In this document: piece after piece, positions 44,751 to 52,307 of the stretch
Numbering within the stretch: position 1 is the stretch's first letter
Layout of the letters: each line of letters begins with the position of its first letter
NCBI RefSeq assembly: GCF_003259365.1
Contig: NZ_QLLY01000027.1
Coordinates: forward strand, 34,189 to 98,188
DNA: 64,000 nucleotides
Direction of reading: 5' to 3'
Origin: Streptomyces sp. PsTaAH-137
GTDB taxonomy: Bacteria; Actinomycetota; Actinomycetes; Streptomycetales; Streptomycetaceae
Position numbers and translations under genes: made by a program
The notes under the pieces: model-generated
Told to the model about the DNA's origin: nothing
What the model saw: the letters and a program-made list of their open reading frames with translations, nothing else
Databases searched by the model: none

Positions 44751-45176
44751 GTGGCAGTCAAGATCAAGCTGAAGCGTCTGGGCAAGATCCGTTCGCCTCA
44801 CTACCGCATCGTCGTCGCCGACTCCCGTACCCGCCGTGACGGCCGGGCCATCGAGGAGATCGGCCTGTACCACCCGGTGCAGAACCCGTCGCGCATCGAG
44901 GTCGACTCGGAGCGCGCGCAGTACTGGCTGGGTGTCGGCGCGCAGCCGACCGAGCCGGTCATGGCCATCCTGAAGCTCACCGGTGACTGGCAGAAGCACA
45001 AGGGTCTGCCCGCCCCGGAGCCGCTGAAGGTCGCCGAGCCGAAGTCCGCCCGCCCCTCCTTCGAGGCGCTGGCCACGGCCGACGAGCCCAAGGGTGAGGC
45101 CATCACCCAGAAGAAGAAGGCTGAGAAGAAGGACGACACGGCCGAGGCCGCTGCGTCCGAGTCGACCGAGGCCTGA
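44751..45176 (+). CDS. rpsP: 30S ribosomal protein S16
   Basis: 141 aa. Canonical S16 core (VKIKLKRLGKIRSPHYRIVV) plus the actinobacterial acidic/Lys-Ala-rich C-terminal extension. First gene of the conserved rpsP-khpA-rimM-trmD-rplS cluster. The GTG start follows ACCAGGAGACACC. Confidence 0.97.
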   Translation: MAVKIKLKRLGKIRSPHYRIVVADSRTRRDGRAIEEIGLYHPVQNPSRIEVDSERAQYWLGVGAQPTEPVMAILKLTGDWQKHKGLPAPEPLKVAEPKSARPSFEALATADEPKGEAITQKKKAEKKDDTAEAAASESTEA

Positions 45177-45178
45177 GC

Positions 45179-45418
45179 ATGCTCGAGGAGGCTCTTGAGC
45201 ACCTCGTGAAGGGCATTGTCGACAACCCCGACGACGTGCAGGTCGCCTCGCGCAACCTGCGTCGTGGGCGCGTACTCGAGGTCCGGGTCCACCCCGAGGA
45301 CCTCGGCAAGGTGATCGGCCGCAACGGCCGCACCGCGCGCGCTCTGCGGACCGTCGTGGGCGCCATCGGCGGCCGCGGTATCCGCGTCGACCTCGTCGAC
45401 GTGGACCAGGTCAGCTGA
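45179..45418 (+). CDS. khpA: KH-domain RNA-binding protein KhpA
   Basis: 79-aa single KH domain with the RNA-binding GxxG loop as GRNG (GKVIGRNGRTARALRTVV). The ATG lies two bases after the rpsP stop. In other bacteria KhpA pairs with the Jag-type protein KhpB and influences cell size and division. Confidence 0.94.
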   Translation: MLEEALEHLVKGIVDNPDDVQVASRNLRRGRVLEVRVHPEDLGKVIGRNGRTARALRTVVGAIGGRGIRVDLVDVDQVS

Positions 45419-45437
45419 CAAAGTTGAACACCGGCTC

Positions 45438-45471
45438 GGGCCGGGGAGGGCTTACGGGCCGTCCCCGGCCC
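45438..45471 (+). terminator. khpA-rimM intergenic hairpin
   Basis: GGGCCGGGGA (45438-45447) and TCCCCGGCCC (45462-45471) form a strong hairpin 20 bp after khpA and 28 bp before rimM. Probably a partial attenuator or an mRNA-stabilising stem, since rimM belongs to the same cluster. Confidence 0.6.
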
Positions 45472-45498
45472 TAGTCGTATGACAGGAGAGTTTCCGAC

Positions 45499-46062
45499 GT
45501 GCAGTTGGTAGTCGGGCGCATCGGCCGCGCCCACGGCATCAAGGGTGAAGTCACCGTCGAGGTGCGCACCGACGAGCCTGAGCTGCGGCTCGGCCCCGGT
45601 GCGGTGCTCGCCACCGACCCCGCCTCCACCGGGCCGCTCACCATCGAGTCCGGCCGGGTGCACTCCGGCCGGCTGATGCTGCGCTTCGCGGGCGTACGCG
45701 ACCGGAACGCGGCGGAGGCGCTGCGCAACACGATCCTGATCGCCGAGGTCGACCCGGAGGAGCTGCCGGAGAACGAGGACGAGTTCTACGACCACCAGCT
45801 CATGGACCTCGACGTCATCACGGTCGACGGCACCGAGGTCGGCCGGATCACCGAGATCTCGCACCTGCCCTCGCAGGACCTGTTCATCGTGGAGCGGCCC
45901 GACGGCAGCGAGGTCATGATCCCGTTCGTCGAGGAGATCGTCACCGAGATCGACCTCGAGGAGCAGAAGGCGGTCATCGACCCGCCGCCCGGCCTGATCG
46001 ACGACCGCGCCGAGATCGCCTCCAGCCGGGACGCCGAGTCCGACGAGGACGCGTCCGCATGA
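45499..46062 (+). CDS. rimM: ribosome maturation factor RimM
   Basis: 187 aa. It begins VQLVVGRIGRAHGIKGEVTV, the RimM beta-barrel domain, followed by the PRC barrel (QDLFIVERPDGSEVMIPFVEEIV). It assists maturation of the 30S head around S19. GTG start with AGGAGAG upstream. It overlaps trmD by 4 bp (ATGA at 46059). Confidence 0.96.
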   Translation: MQLVVGRIGRAHGIKGEVTVEVRTDEPELRLGPGAVLATDPASTGPLTIESGRVHSGRLMLRFAGVRDRNAAEALRNTILIAEVDPEELPENEDEFYDHQLMDLDVITVDGTEVGRITEISHLPSQDLFIVERPDGSEVMIPFVEEIVTEIDLEEQKAVIDPPPGLIDDRAEIASSRDAESDEDASA

Positions 46063-46880
46063 GGCTCGACGTCGTCACGATCTTCCCCGAGTACCTGGAA
46101 CCGCTGAACGTCTCCCTCGTCGGCAAGGCCCGCGCGCGAGGCCAACTCGACGTCCACGCGCACGACTTGCGGCAGTGGACGCACGACCGCCACAACACGG
46201 TCGACGACACCCCCTACGGCGGCGGCCCCGGCATGGTCATGAAGACCGAGCCGTGGGGAGACTGCCTCGACGAGGTGCTCGCCGACGGGTACGAGAGCGG
46301 CGCCCACGGGCCCGTCCTGGTCGTCCCCACGCCCTCCGGGCGCCCCTTCACCCAGGAACTCGCCGTCGAGCTCTCCGAGCGCCCCTGGCTGGTCTTCACG
46401 CCCGCGCGCTACGAGGGCATCGACCGCCGCGTCATCGACGAGTACGCGACCCGTATGCCGGTCTACGAGGTCTCCATCGGCGACTACGTCCTCGCGGGCG
46501 GGGAAGCGGCCGTCCTGGTCGTCACGGAGGCCGTCGCGCGCCTGCTGCCCGGCGTCCTCGGCAACGCGGCCTCGCACCAGGACGACTCCTTCGCGCCGGG
46601 CGACATGGCGAACCTCCTCGAAGGCCCCGTCTACACCAAGCCGCCCGAGTGGCGCGGCCGGGACATCCCCGACGTGCTGCTCAGCGGCCACCACGGCAAG
46701 ATCGCCCGCTGGCGGCGGGACGAGGCGCTGCGCCGCACCGTGCGCCACCGCCCCGACCTGATCGAGCGCACCGACCCCAAGGCCTTCGACAAGAAGGACC
46801 GCGAAATGCTCTCGATCCTGGGCTGGGGCCCGGGCCCCGACGGACGATTTGGGCCAATGCCCGGGGCCGTGGAAGAATAG
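46059..46880 (+). CDS. trmD: tRNA (guanine37-N1)-methyltransferase
   Basis: 273-aa SPOUT methyltransferase that forms m1G37 next to the anticodon and so prevents frameshifting. The knot includes LVFTPARYEGIDRRVID and YEVSIGDYVLAGGE; the N-terminus is MRLDVVTIFPEYLEPL. Translationally coupled to rimM. Confidence 0.97.
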   Translation: MRLDVVTIFPEYLEPLNVSLVGKARARGQLDVHAHDLRQWTHDRHNTVDDTPYGGGPGMVMKTEPWGDCLDEVLADGYESGAHGPVLVVPTPSGRPFTQELAVELSERPWLVFTPARYEGIDRRVIDEYATRMPVYEVSIGDYVLAGGEAAVLVVTEAVARLLPGVLGNAASHQDDSFAPGDMANLLEGPVYTKPPEWRGRDIPDVLLSGHHGKIARWRRDEALRRTVRHRPDLIERTDPKAFDKKDREMLSILGWGPGPDGRFGPMPGAVEE

Positions 46881-47012
46881 GCCGCTGCTGTACGTCCGAC
46901 CTGCGCCCCTGCCACAGGGGGAACGACGCAAGGCCCGACGCGATCAGCTACCGAAACTCATCGCATACCTCCCGCCGATGACCTGTGGCATCGGCGAAGA
47001 AAGCAGACGATC

Positions 47013-47363
47013 ATGTCTCACCTGCTCGACTCCGTCGACGCCGCGTCGCTGCGCAGCGACGTCCCGGCCTTCCGCCCGGGTGACACCGTCAACGTCCACG
47101 TCCGCGTCATCGAGGGCAACCGCTCCCGTGTGCAGCAGTTCAAGGGCGTAGTCATCCGCCGCCAGGGCGCCGGTGTCCGCGAGACCTTCACGGTCCGCAA
47201 GGTCTCCTTCTCCGTCGGTGTGGAGCGCACCTTCCCGGTCCACACCCCGATCGTCGAGAAGATCGAGCTCGTCACCAAGGGTGACGTCCGTCGCGCCAAG
47301 CTTTACTACCTGCGCGAGCTCCGCGGCAAGGCCGCGAAGATCAAGGAGAAGCGCGAGAACTGA
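47013..47363 (+). CDS. rplS: 50S ribosomal protein L19
   Basis: 116-aa L19, MSHLLDSVDAASLRSDVPAF at the start and KLYYLRELRGKAAKIKEKR at the end; usual length. It sits at the 30S/50S interface. Separated from trmD by 132 bp that probably hold its own promoter. Confidence 0.97.
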   Translation: MSHLLDSVDAASLRSDVPAFRPGDTVNVHVRVIEGNRSRVQQFKGVVIRRQGAGVRETFTVRKVSFSVGVERTFPVHTPIVEKIELVTKGDVRRAKLYYLRELRGKAAKIKEKREN

Positions 47364-47408
47364 TCTCGCGTTCGGGGTCGTCGCGTCGCCGGATAGCATC
47401 TGGCCTCG

Positions 47409-48140
47409 ATGGACACCGAAGCACAGCACGTGGAGCGCGACCGCTCCTCCCAGCCCGCGGAACACACCCCGGAGGGCGAGGAGGACCGGTCGCGCTCCTC
47501 TTTGCGTTCCCGGAACGCCCTGTCCCGGGGCGTCGACGCGGTCGCCGCCTGGCTGCCCGGCGGCCGCGTGACGCTCGCGGTGCTCAGCTGCCTGGCGCTC
47601 CTGCTCGCCTTCAGCGTCCTGGTGATGCAGCCGTTCCAGATCCCCAGCGGCTCCATGGAGTCCACATTGAGGGTCGGGGACCGCGTTCTCGTAAATAAGT
47701 TGGCGTACCGTTTCGGTGCCGAACCGGAGCGCGGCGACGTGATCGTCTTCGACGGCGACGGGTACTTCGGTGAGGCCGACTACATCAAGCGGGTCGTGGG
47801 TGTGGGGGGAGACCACGTGGTCTGCTGCGACAGCAGGGGGAGGATCGAGGTGAACGGGCAACCCGTGGACGAGCGCTCCCTGCTGTACGCCGGAGACGCG
47901 CCCTCCGAGGTGTCGTTCGACATCAAGGTCCCCGACGGGACCCTCTTCCTGCTCGGCGACCACCGCGGCGACTCCCGGGACTCCCGGGAACTCCTGGGGG
48001 CGCCCGGCGGCGGTTTCCTCCCGCTCGACCATGTGATCGGCAAGGCCGAATGGGTCGCCTGGCCGACCGGGCACTGGCGCTCCCTGGCCCGTCCTGACGT
48101 CTACGCGCGCGTGCCCGCACCCGGCGGCTCGCATGGGTAG
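47409..48140 (+). CDS. sipW: type I signal peptidase SipW-like
   Basis: 243 aa. A polar N-terminus precedes a single membrane helix (VTLAVLSCLALLLAFSVLV). The catalytic Ser is in QIPSGSMESTL and the Lys in YIKRVVGVGGD, with box E GDHRGDSRDSR. Unlike the next three genes it lacks a C-terminal membrane helix. First of four tandem peptidases, matching sipWXYZ of S. lividans, which cleave signal peptides of exported proteins. Overlaps sipX by 8 bp. Confidence 0.92.
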   Translation: MDTEAQHVERDRSSQPAEHTPEGEEDRSRSSLRSRNALSRGVDAVAAWLPGGRVTLAVLSCLALLLAFSVLVMQPFQIPSGSMESTLRVGDRVLVNKLAYRFGAEPERGDVIVFDGDGYFGEADYIKRVVGVGGDHVVCCDSRGRIEVNGQPVDERSLLYAGDAPSEVSFDIKVPDGTLFLLGDHRGDSRDSRELLGAPGGGFLPLDHVIGKAEWVAWPTGHWRSLARPDVYARVPAPGGSHG

Positions 48141-49245
48141 GCGGGGCAGGGGGCGCGGCGGCGAGGGCGACGAGTTGCTGCCCACCGGGAGCAGGCCCAC
48201 CAGCGGGCCCGCGCACCCGGGGCGCGCGGAGCGGCGCAAGCTCGCGCGCAAGGTGAAGCGCAGGCGCAGGCGCTCGGCCATCAAGGAGATACCGCTCCTC
48301 ATAGGCGTGGCCCTGCTCATAGCCCTGGTCCTCAAGACGTTCCTCGTCCAGGCCTTCGTGATCCCGTCCGGCTCCATGGAGCAGACGATCAAGATCGGCG
48401 ACCGGGTCGTGGTGGACAAGCTCACCCCGTGGTTCGGCGCCGAGACGCACCGCGGTGATGTCGTCGTCTTCAAGGACCCCGGCAGGTGGCTGACGGCGGA
48501 GGCCGGCCAGAAGAAGGACCCGCCGGTCGGCGTCAAGCAGGTCAAGGAGGGGCTGACCTGGATCGGGCTGCTGCCCTCCGACAACGACCGCGATCTGATC
48601 AAGCGGGTCGTCGGGGTCGGCGGCGACACCGTGAAGTGCTGCGACAAGCAGGGCCGCGTCACCGTGAACGGGACGCCGCTGAACGAGACTTCGTACATCC
48701 ACCCCGGCAACGCCCCCTCGAAGTTCGATTTTTCGGTGAAGGTTCCCGAAGGCCGGCTGTTCGTCATGGGGGATCACCGCGCCAACTCGGCGGACTCCCG
48801 CTATCACCTCACCGAGGCCTACCACGGCACGGTCTCCGAGGATTCGGTGGTCGGCCGGGCCCGCGCCATCGTCTGGCCGATCGGCAACTGGACCACCCTG
48901 GGCGAGCCCGAGACGTTCTCCGCCGTGGCCGACGCGCAAGGTGACGGATCGACCGCCGCGTCCGGCGCGTCGCATAAGGTGGCCACCACGAACAGCGCCG
49001 TCATGAGTTCGAACGCATCGGATTCGGACGGAATGATCCCCCTCCCGACCCCTGCGGAACTCCCGCTCGTTATGGGAGTGGTGGGCCTGCATCGCGTAGG
49101 GATCAGGCAGCGGCACGGAGTGAGGAGTGGATGTGGGGGACTTGGCGGTCGGCGCACGGTCAGGGCAGGGGCCCGAAGAGCAGCCCGGGCGATCCGACGA
49201 CGCGGCGAATCCGGCCGTGACGGACCAGGGGCCCGCAGCCGGTGA
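48133..49245 (+). CDS. sipX: type I signal peptidase SipX-like
   Basis: 370 aa. Arg/Lys-rich cytoplasmic N-terminus, membrane helix IPLLIGVALLIALVLKTFL, catalytic Ser in VIPSGSMEQTI, Lys in LIKRVVGVGGD, box E MGDHRANSADSRYH. A second hydrophobic segment lies near the C-terminus (IPLPTPAELPLVMGVVGL), followed by an Arg/Gly-rich tail of about 40 residues. The last 119 bp overlap the sipY reading frame, so that tail is dictated by sipY codons. Confidence 0.9.
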   Translation: MGRRGRGRGGEGDELLPTGSRPTSGPAHPGRAERRKLARKVKRRRRRSAIKEIPLLIGVALLIALVLKTFLVQAFVIPSGSMEQTIKIGDRVVVDKLTPWFGAETHRGDVVVFKDPGRWLTAEAGQKKDPPVGVKQVKEGLTWIGLLPSDNDRDLIKRVVGVGGDTVKCCDKQGRVTVNGTPLNETSYIHPGNAPSKFDFSVKVPEGRLFVMGDHRANSADSRYHLTEAYHGTVSEDSVVGRARAIVWPIGNWTTLGEPETFSAVADAQGDGSTAASGASHKVATTNSAVMSSNASDSDGMIPLPTPAELPLVMGVVGLHRVGIRQRHGVRSGCGGLGGRRTVRAGARRAARAIRRRGESGRDGPGARSR

Positions 49246-50098
49246 GGGTGTGCAGGCGGATACCGGAGGCGGTGACGACACCGGCAGGCAGCAGAAGAAG
49301 CCCCGCTCCTTCTGGAAGGAGCTGCCGCTCCTCATCGGTATCGCGCTGGTCCTGGCCCTGCTGATCAAGACGTTCCTGGTCCAGGCGTTCTCGATCCCGT
49401 CGGCGTCCATGGAGAACACGCTGAAGATCGGCGACCGGGTGCTCGTCGACAAGCTCACGCCCTGGTTCGGCTCGAAGCCCGACCGTGGCGAGGTCATCGT
49501 CTTCCACGACCCGGCCGACTGGCTGGAGGGCGAGCCGACCGCGGATCCGAACGCGATCCAGCAGGTGCTGAGCTGGGTCGGTCTGATGCCGTCCGCCGAC
49601 GAGAAGGACCTCATCAAGCGCGTCATCGGTGTCGCGGGCGACACCGTCGAGTGCAATGGCACGGGCCCGCTCAAGGTGAACGGCAAGGCGCTCGACGAGT
49701 CGTCGTACGTCTACGCGGGCAACACCCCGTGCAGCGCGGACAACGCGGGCGGAACGTTCAAGGTGAAGGTACCCGCGGGCAAAGTTTGGGTCATGGGTGA
49801 CCACCGCCAGGACTCCATGGACTCCCGCTACCACCAGAACGACAAGAACGACGGCTTCGTCCCGGTGGACAACGTCGTGGGCCGCGCGATCGTCGTCGCC
49901 TGGCCGCCCACCCACTGGTCCACGCTGCCCGTCCCGGACACCTTCGACCAGTCCGGTATCAACGCGGCGGCGAGCGCGGCTCCGGGCGCGCTCGGTCTCG
50001 CGGGCGCGGTGCCGCTGGTGATCTGGCGCAGGCGCAAGATCAACAAGGGCCTTACCGAGGGGAACACCAGGGTTTCTGCGACCGGTACCGCCGGGTAG
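49127..50098 (+). CDS. sipY: type I signal peptidase SipY-like
   Basis: 323 aa. A long Gly/Asp/Gln-rich N-terminus precedes membrane helix LPLLIGIALVLALLIKTFL. Catalytic Ser in SIPSASMENTL, Lys in LIKRVIGVAGD, box E MGDHRQDSMDSRYH, and a C-terminal anchor (APGALGLAGAVPLVIWRRRK). In S. lividans SipY is the main peptidase, with sipY loss reducing secretion. GTG 49127 or GTG 49133 could start it; the latter lies 5 bp after GAGGAG. Confidence 0.92.
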   Translation: MDVGDLAVGARSGQGPEEQPGRSDDAANPAVTDQGPAAGEGVQADTGGGDDTGRQQKKPRSFWKELPLLIGIALVLALLIKTFLVQAFSIPSASMENTLKIGDRVLVDKLTPWFGSKPDRGEVIVFHDPADWLEGEPTADPNAIQQVLSWVGLMPSADEKDLIKRVIGVAGDTVECNGTGPLKVNGKALDESSYVYAGNTPCSADNAGGTFKVKVPAGKVWVMGDHRQDSMDSRYHQNDKNDGFVPVDNVVGRAIVVAWPPTHWSTLPVPDTFDQSGINAAASAAPGALGLAGAVPLVIWRRRKINKGLTEGNTRVSATGTAG

Positions 50099-50190
50099 GG
50101 TGCCGTCCCAGATCGCCGATCTTCCGTGGTCCGCGCCATTGCGGGGCCGGGCCGCGAGGTCGATTTCTCCGACGCTGGGGAGCAACTGGG

Positions 50191-50931
50191 ATGAGCAGGA
50201 CACGTCGTACGGACGAGGGCCACGGCAAGGCCGGCAGCATGCTGTCGGGCATAGCCGTGGCCCTCGGCTGTGTGCTGTTCCTCGGCGGATTCGTGTGGGG
50301 TGCCTTCGTGTACCAGCCGTACACGGTGCCCACCGACTCGATGACGCCGACGATCGGCGCGGGCGACCGGGTCCTCGCGCAGCGGATCGACGGCAGCGTG
50401 GTCAAGCGTGGTGACGTCGTCGTCTTCCAGGAGGCCACCTGGGGCGACATGCCGATGGTGAAGCGGGTCGTCGGGATCGGCGGCGACAAGGTCGCCTGCT
50501 GCACCGACGGCAAGCTGACCGTCAACGGCAAGAAGATCGACGAACGGTATCTGCCGTCCGGCAAGAACGCCTCGCTCACCGGCATCAAGACCACGACGGT
50601 GCCCAAGGGCCGGCTCTTCCTGCTCGGTGACGAGCGCAGCGGCTCCCTGGACTCCAGCGTCCACCTCGGCGACTCGGAGAACGGCTCGGTGGAGCGCGGC
50701 GCCGTACAGGCCCGGGTGGACGCCGTGGCCTGGCCCCTGAACGGCATGCTGGCCAAGCCCACCGGCTTCGAGGCGATGCCCGGCGGCATCTCGCAGCCCG
50801 GACCGCTGAAGTGGATGGTGTACGCGGTGGTGGGCGGCGCGGTGCTGGTGCTGGGCGGGGCCGCGTACGGCCCGATCTCGAAGCGCTCGCGGCGCTCGCG
50901 GACCCCCCGTACGGAGCCGGTACGTGCCTGA
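50191..50931 (+). CDS. sipZ: type I signal peptidase SipZ-like
   Basis: 246 aa. Membrane helix MLSGIAVALGCVLFLGGFVW, catalytic Ser in TVPTDSMTPTI (the usual PSxSM changed to PTDSM), Lys in MVKRVVGIGGD, box E LLGDERSGSLDSS with Glu replacing the common His, and a C-terminal membrane helix. It is the most divergent of the four. Its last 8 bp overlap the Nudix gene. Confidence 0.91.
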   Translation: MSRTRRTDEGHGKAGSMLSGIAVALGCVLFLGGFVWGAFVYQPYTVPTDSMTPTIGAGDRVLAQRIDGSVVKRGDVVVFQEATWGDMPMVKRVVGIGGDKVACCTDGKLTVNGKKIDERYLPSGKNASLTGIKTTTVPKGRLFLLGDERSGSLDSSVHLGDSENGSVERGAVQARVDAVAWPLNGMLAKPTGFEAMPGGISQPGPLKWMVYAVVGGAVLVLGGAAYGPISKRSRRSRTPRTEPVRA

Positions 50932-51442
50932 GCCGGGCGACGGACTGCGCAAGGTGGCCCGGGTCGTGCTGCTCGACCCGGAGAACCGCATTCTGCTGCT
51001 GCACGGGCACGAGCCGGACGACCCGGCGAACGACTGGTGGTTCACCCCGGGCGGCGGCCTGGAGGGCGACGAGACGCGCGAGCAGGCGGCGCTGCGGGAA
51101 CTCGCCGAGGAGACCGGCGTGACGGACGTCGAGCTGGGCCCGGTGCTGTGGCAGCGCTCGTGCTCCTTCCCGTTCGACGGGCGGCGCTGGGATCAGGACG
51201 AGTGGTACTTCCTGGCCCGCACCCGCCGTCCGGTGCCCTCGGACGCGGGATCGATGATCAATGAATCGGGCCTGACCGACCTGGAACGACGCAGCGTCGT
51301 CGGAGCACGCTGGTGGACGTACCGGGAACTGACCGAAGCGCATGAGACGGTGTATCCGACCAGACTCGCCGAGCTGCTGAACCGGCTGCTCGACGAAGGT
51401 CCCCCGAGCCGGCCGCTGGTCCTCGACACGGAAATCGTCTAG
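50924..51442 (+). CDS. Nudix hydrolase
   Basis: 172 aa. A complete Nudix box, with GGGLEGDETREQAALRELA followed by EETGV, binds the metal for hydrolysis of a nucleoside-diphosphate-X compound; substrate unknown. GTG start inside the sipZ 3' end. The same gene follows sipZ in S. lividans/coelicolor, so the linkage is conserved although no role in secretion is known. Confidence 0.9.
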   Translation: MPEPGDGLRKVARVVLLDPENRILLLHGHEPDDPANDWWFTPGGGLEGDETREQAALRELAEETGVTDVELGPVLWQRSCSFPFDGRRWDQDEWYFLARTRRPVPSDAGSMINESGLTDLERRSVVGARWWTYRELTEAHETVYPTRLAELLNRLLDEGPPSRPLVLDTEIV

Positions 51443-51497
51443 AGGCCCCAGAGACTGGCGCACAATAGGGGGACGCACGGCTGAAGGGGAACATGCC

Positions 51498-51806
51498 ATG
51501 AGCGCCGAGGACCTCGAGAAGTACGAGACCGAGATGGAGCTGAAGCTCTACCGGGAGTACCGCGACGTCGTCGGTCTGTTCAAATATGTGATCGAGACTG
51601 AGCGGCGTTTTTACCTCACCAACGACTACGAGATGCAGGTGCACTCGGTCCAGGGTGAGGTGTTCTTCGAGGTGTCGATGGCGGACGCCTGGGTGTGGGA
51701 CATGTACCGGCCCGCCAGGTTCGTGAAGCAGGTCCGTGTGCTCACGTTCAAGGACGTGAATATCGAGGAGCTGAACAAGAGCGACCTGGAGCTTCCGGGG
51801 AGCTGA
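51498..51806 (+). CDS. DUF2469 family protein
   Basis: 102 aa, MSAEDLEKYETEMELKLYRE at the start, then EYRDVVGLFKYVIETERRFY and VQGEVFFEVSMADAWVWDMY. Highly conserved in actinobacteria, always near yraN-dprA and the signal peptidases; function unknown. It is acidic and cytoplasmic, with a ribosome-binding site AAGGGGAAC before the ATG. Confidence 0.92.
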   Translation: MSAEDLEKYETEMELKLYREYRDVVGLFKYVIETERRFYLTNDYEMQVHSVQGEVFFEVSMADAWVWDMYRPARFVKQVRVLTFKDVNIEELNKSDLELPGS

Positions 51807-51923
51807 GTCCGACCGGCTGCCCGTCCTGCGGGTGACGGGGTTTTCCACAACCTGCCGGTAGTTCACCAAGATCCACTTCATCGTCGCCGCTGCCTCAGCG
51901 TGGGCGTCGGAGGTGGTGCCGAC

Positions 51924-52307
51924 GTGAACGCACAGAGCGCACTGGGAAAGTACGGCGAGGATCTGGCCGCGAGGCGGCTGGCCGAGGCCGGGATGACGGT
52001 GCTCGCACGCAATTGGCGTGCGGGCCGGTCGGGCGAGATCGACATCGTGGCGCGGGACGGCGACGCCGTCGTCGTGTGCGAGGTCAAGACCCGCCGGGCC
52101 GTGGGCGGATCAGGCCGGGGCAGCCCCTTCGAGGACCCGATGGCCTCCATCACGCCGGTCAAGGCGCGGCGGCTGCGGGATCTCGCCGAGCGGTGGGTGC
52201 AGGAGCACGGCGGGGCGCCACCCGGCGGGGTGCGCATCGATCTCGTCGGTGTCCTGCTGCCGGAGCGCGGAGCGCCCCGCGTCGAGCATGTGCGGGGGGT
52301 GTCCTGA
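51924..52307 (+). CDS. YraN/UPF0102 endonuclease-like protein
   Basis: 127 aa. Holliday-junction-resolvase-like nuclease fold: ALGKYGEDLAARRLAEAG, then SGEIDIVARDGDAVVVCEVK, which carries the E-x(n)-D-ExK-type metal site. GTG 51924 lies 9 bp after GGAGGT. A GTG at 51900 is in frame. Its stop overlaps the yifB start (TGATG), giving tight coupling. It is probably linked to DNA uptake or recombination through its neighbours. Confidence 0.9.
   Translation: MNAQSALGKYGEDLAARRLAEAGMTVLARNWRAGRSGEIDIVARDGDAVVVCEVKTRRAVGGSGRGSPFEDPMASITPVKARRLRDLAERWVQEHGGAPPGGVRIDLVGVLLPERGAPRVEHVRGVS

Noticed and set aside
49127..49245. sipX/sipY overlap as a frameshift joining one peptidase
   Set aside because: Each frame has a complete peptidase with its own membrane helix and Ser-Lys dyad, so they are two genes.
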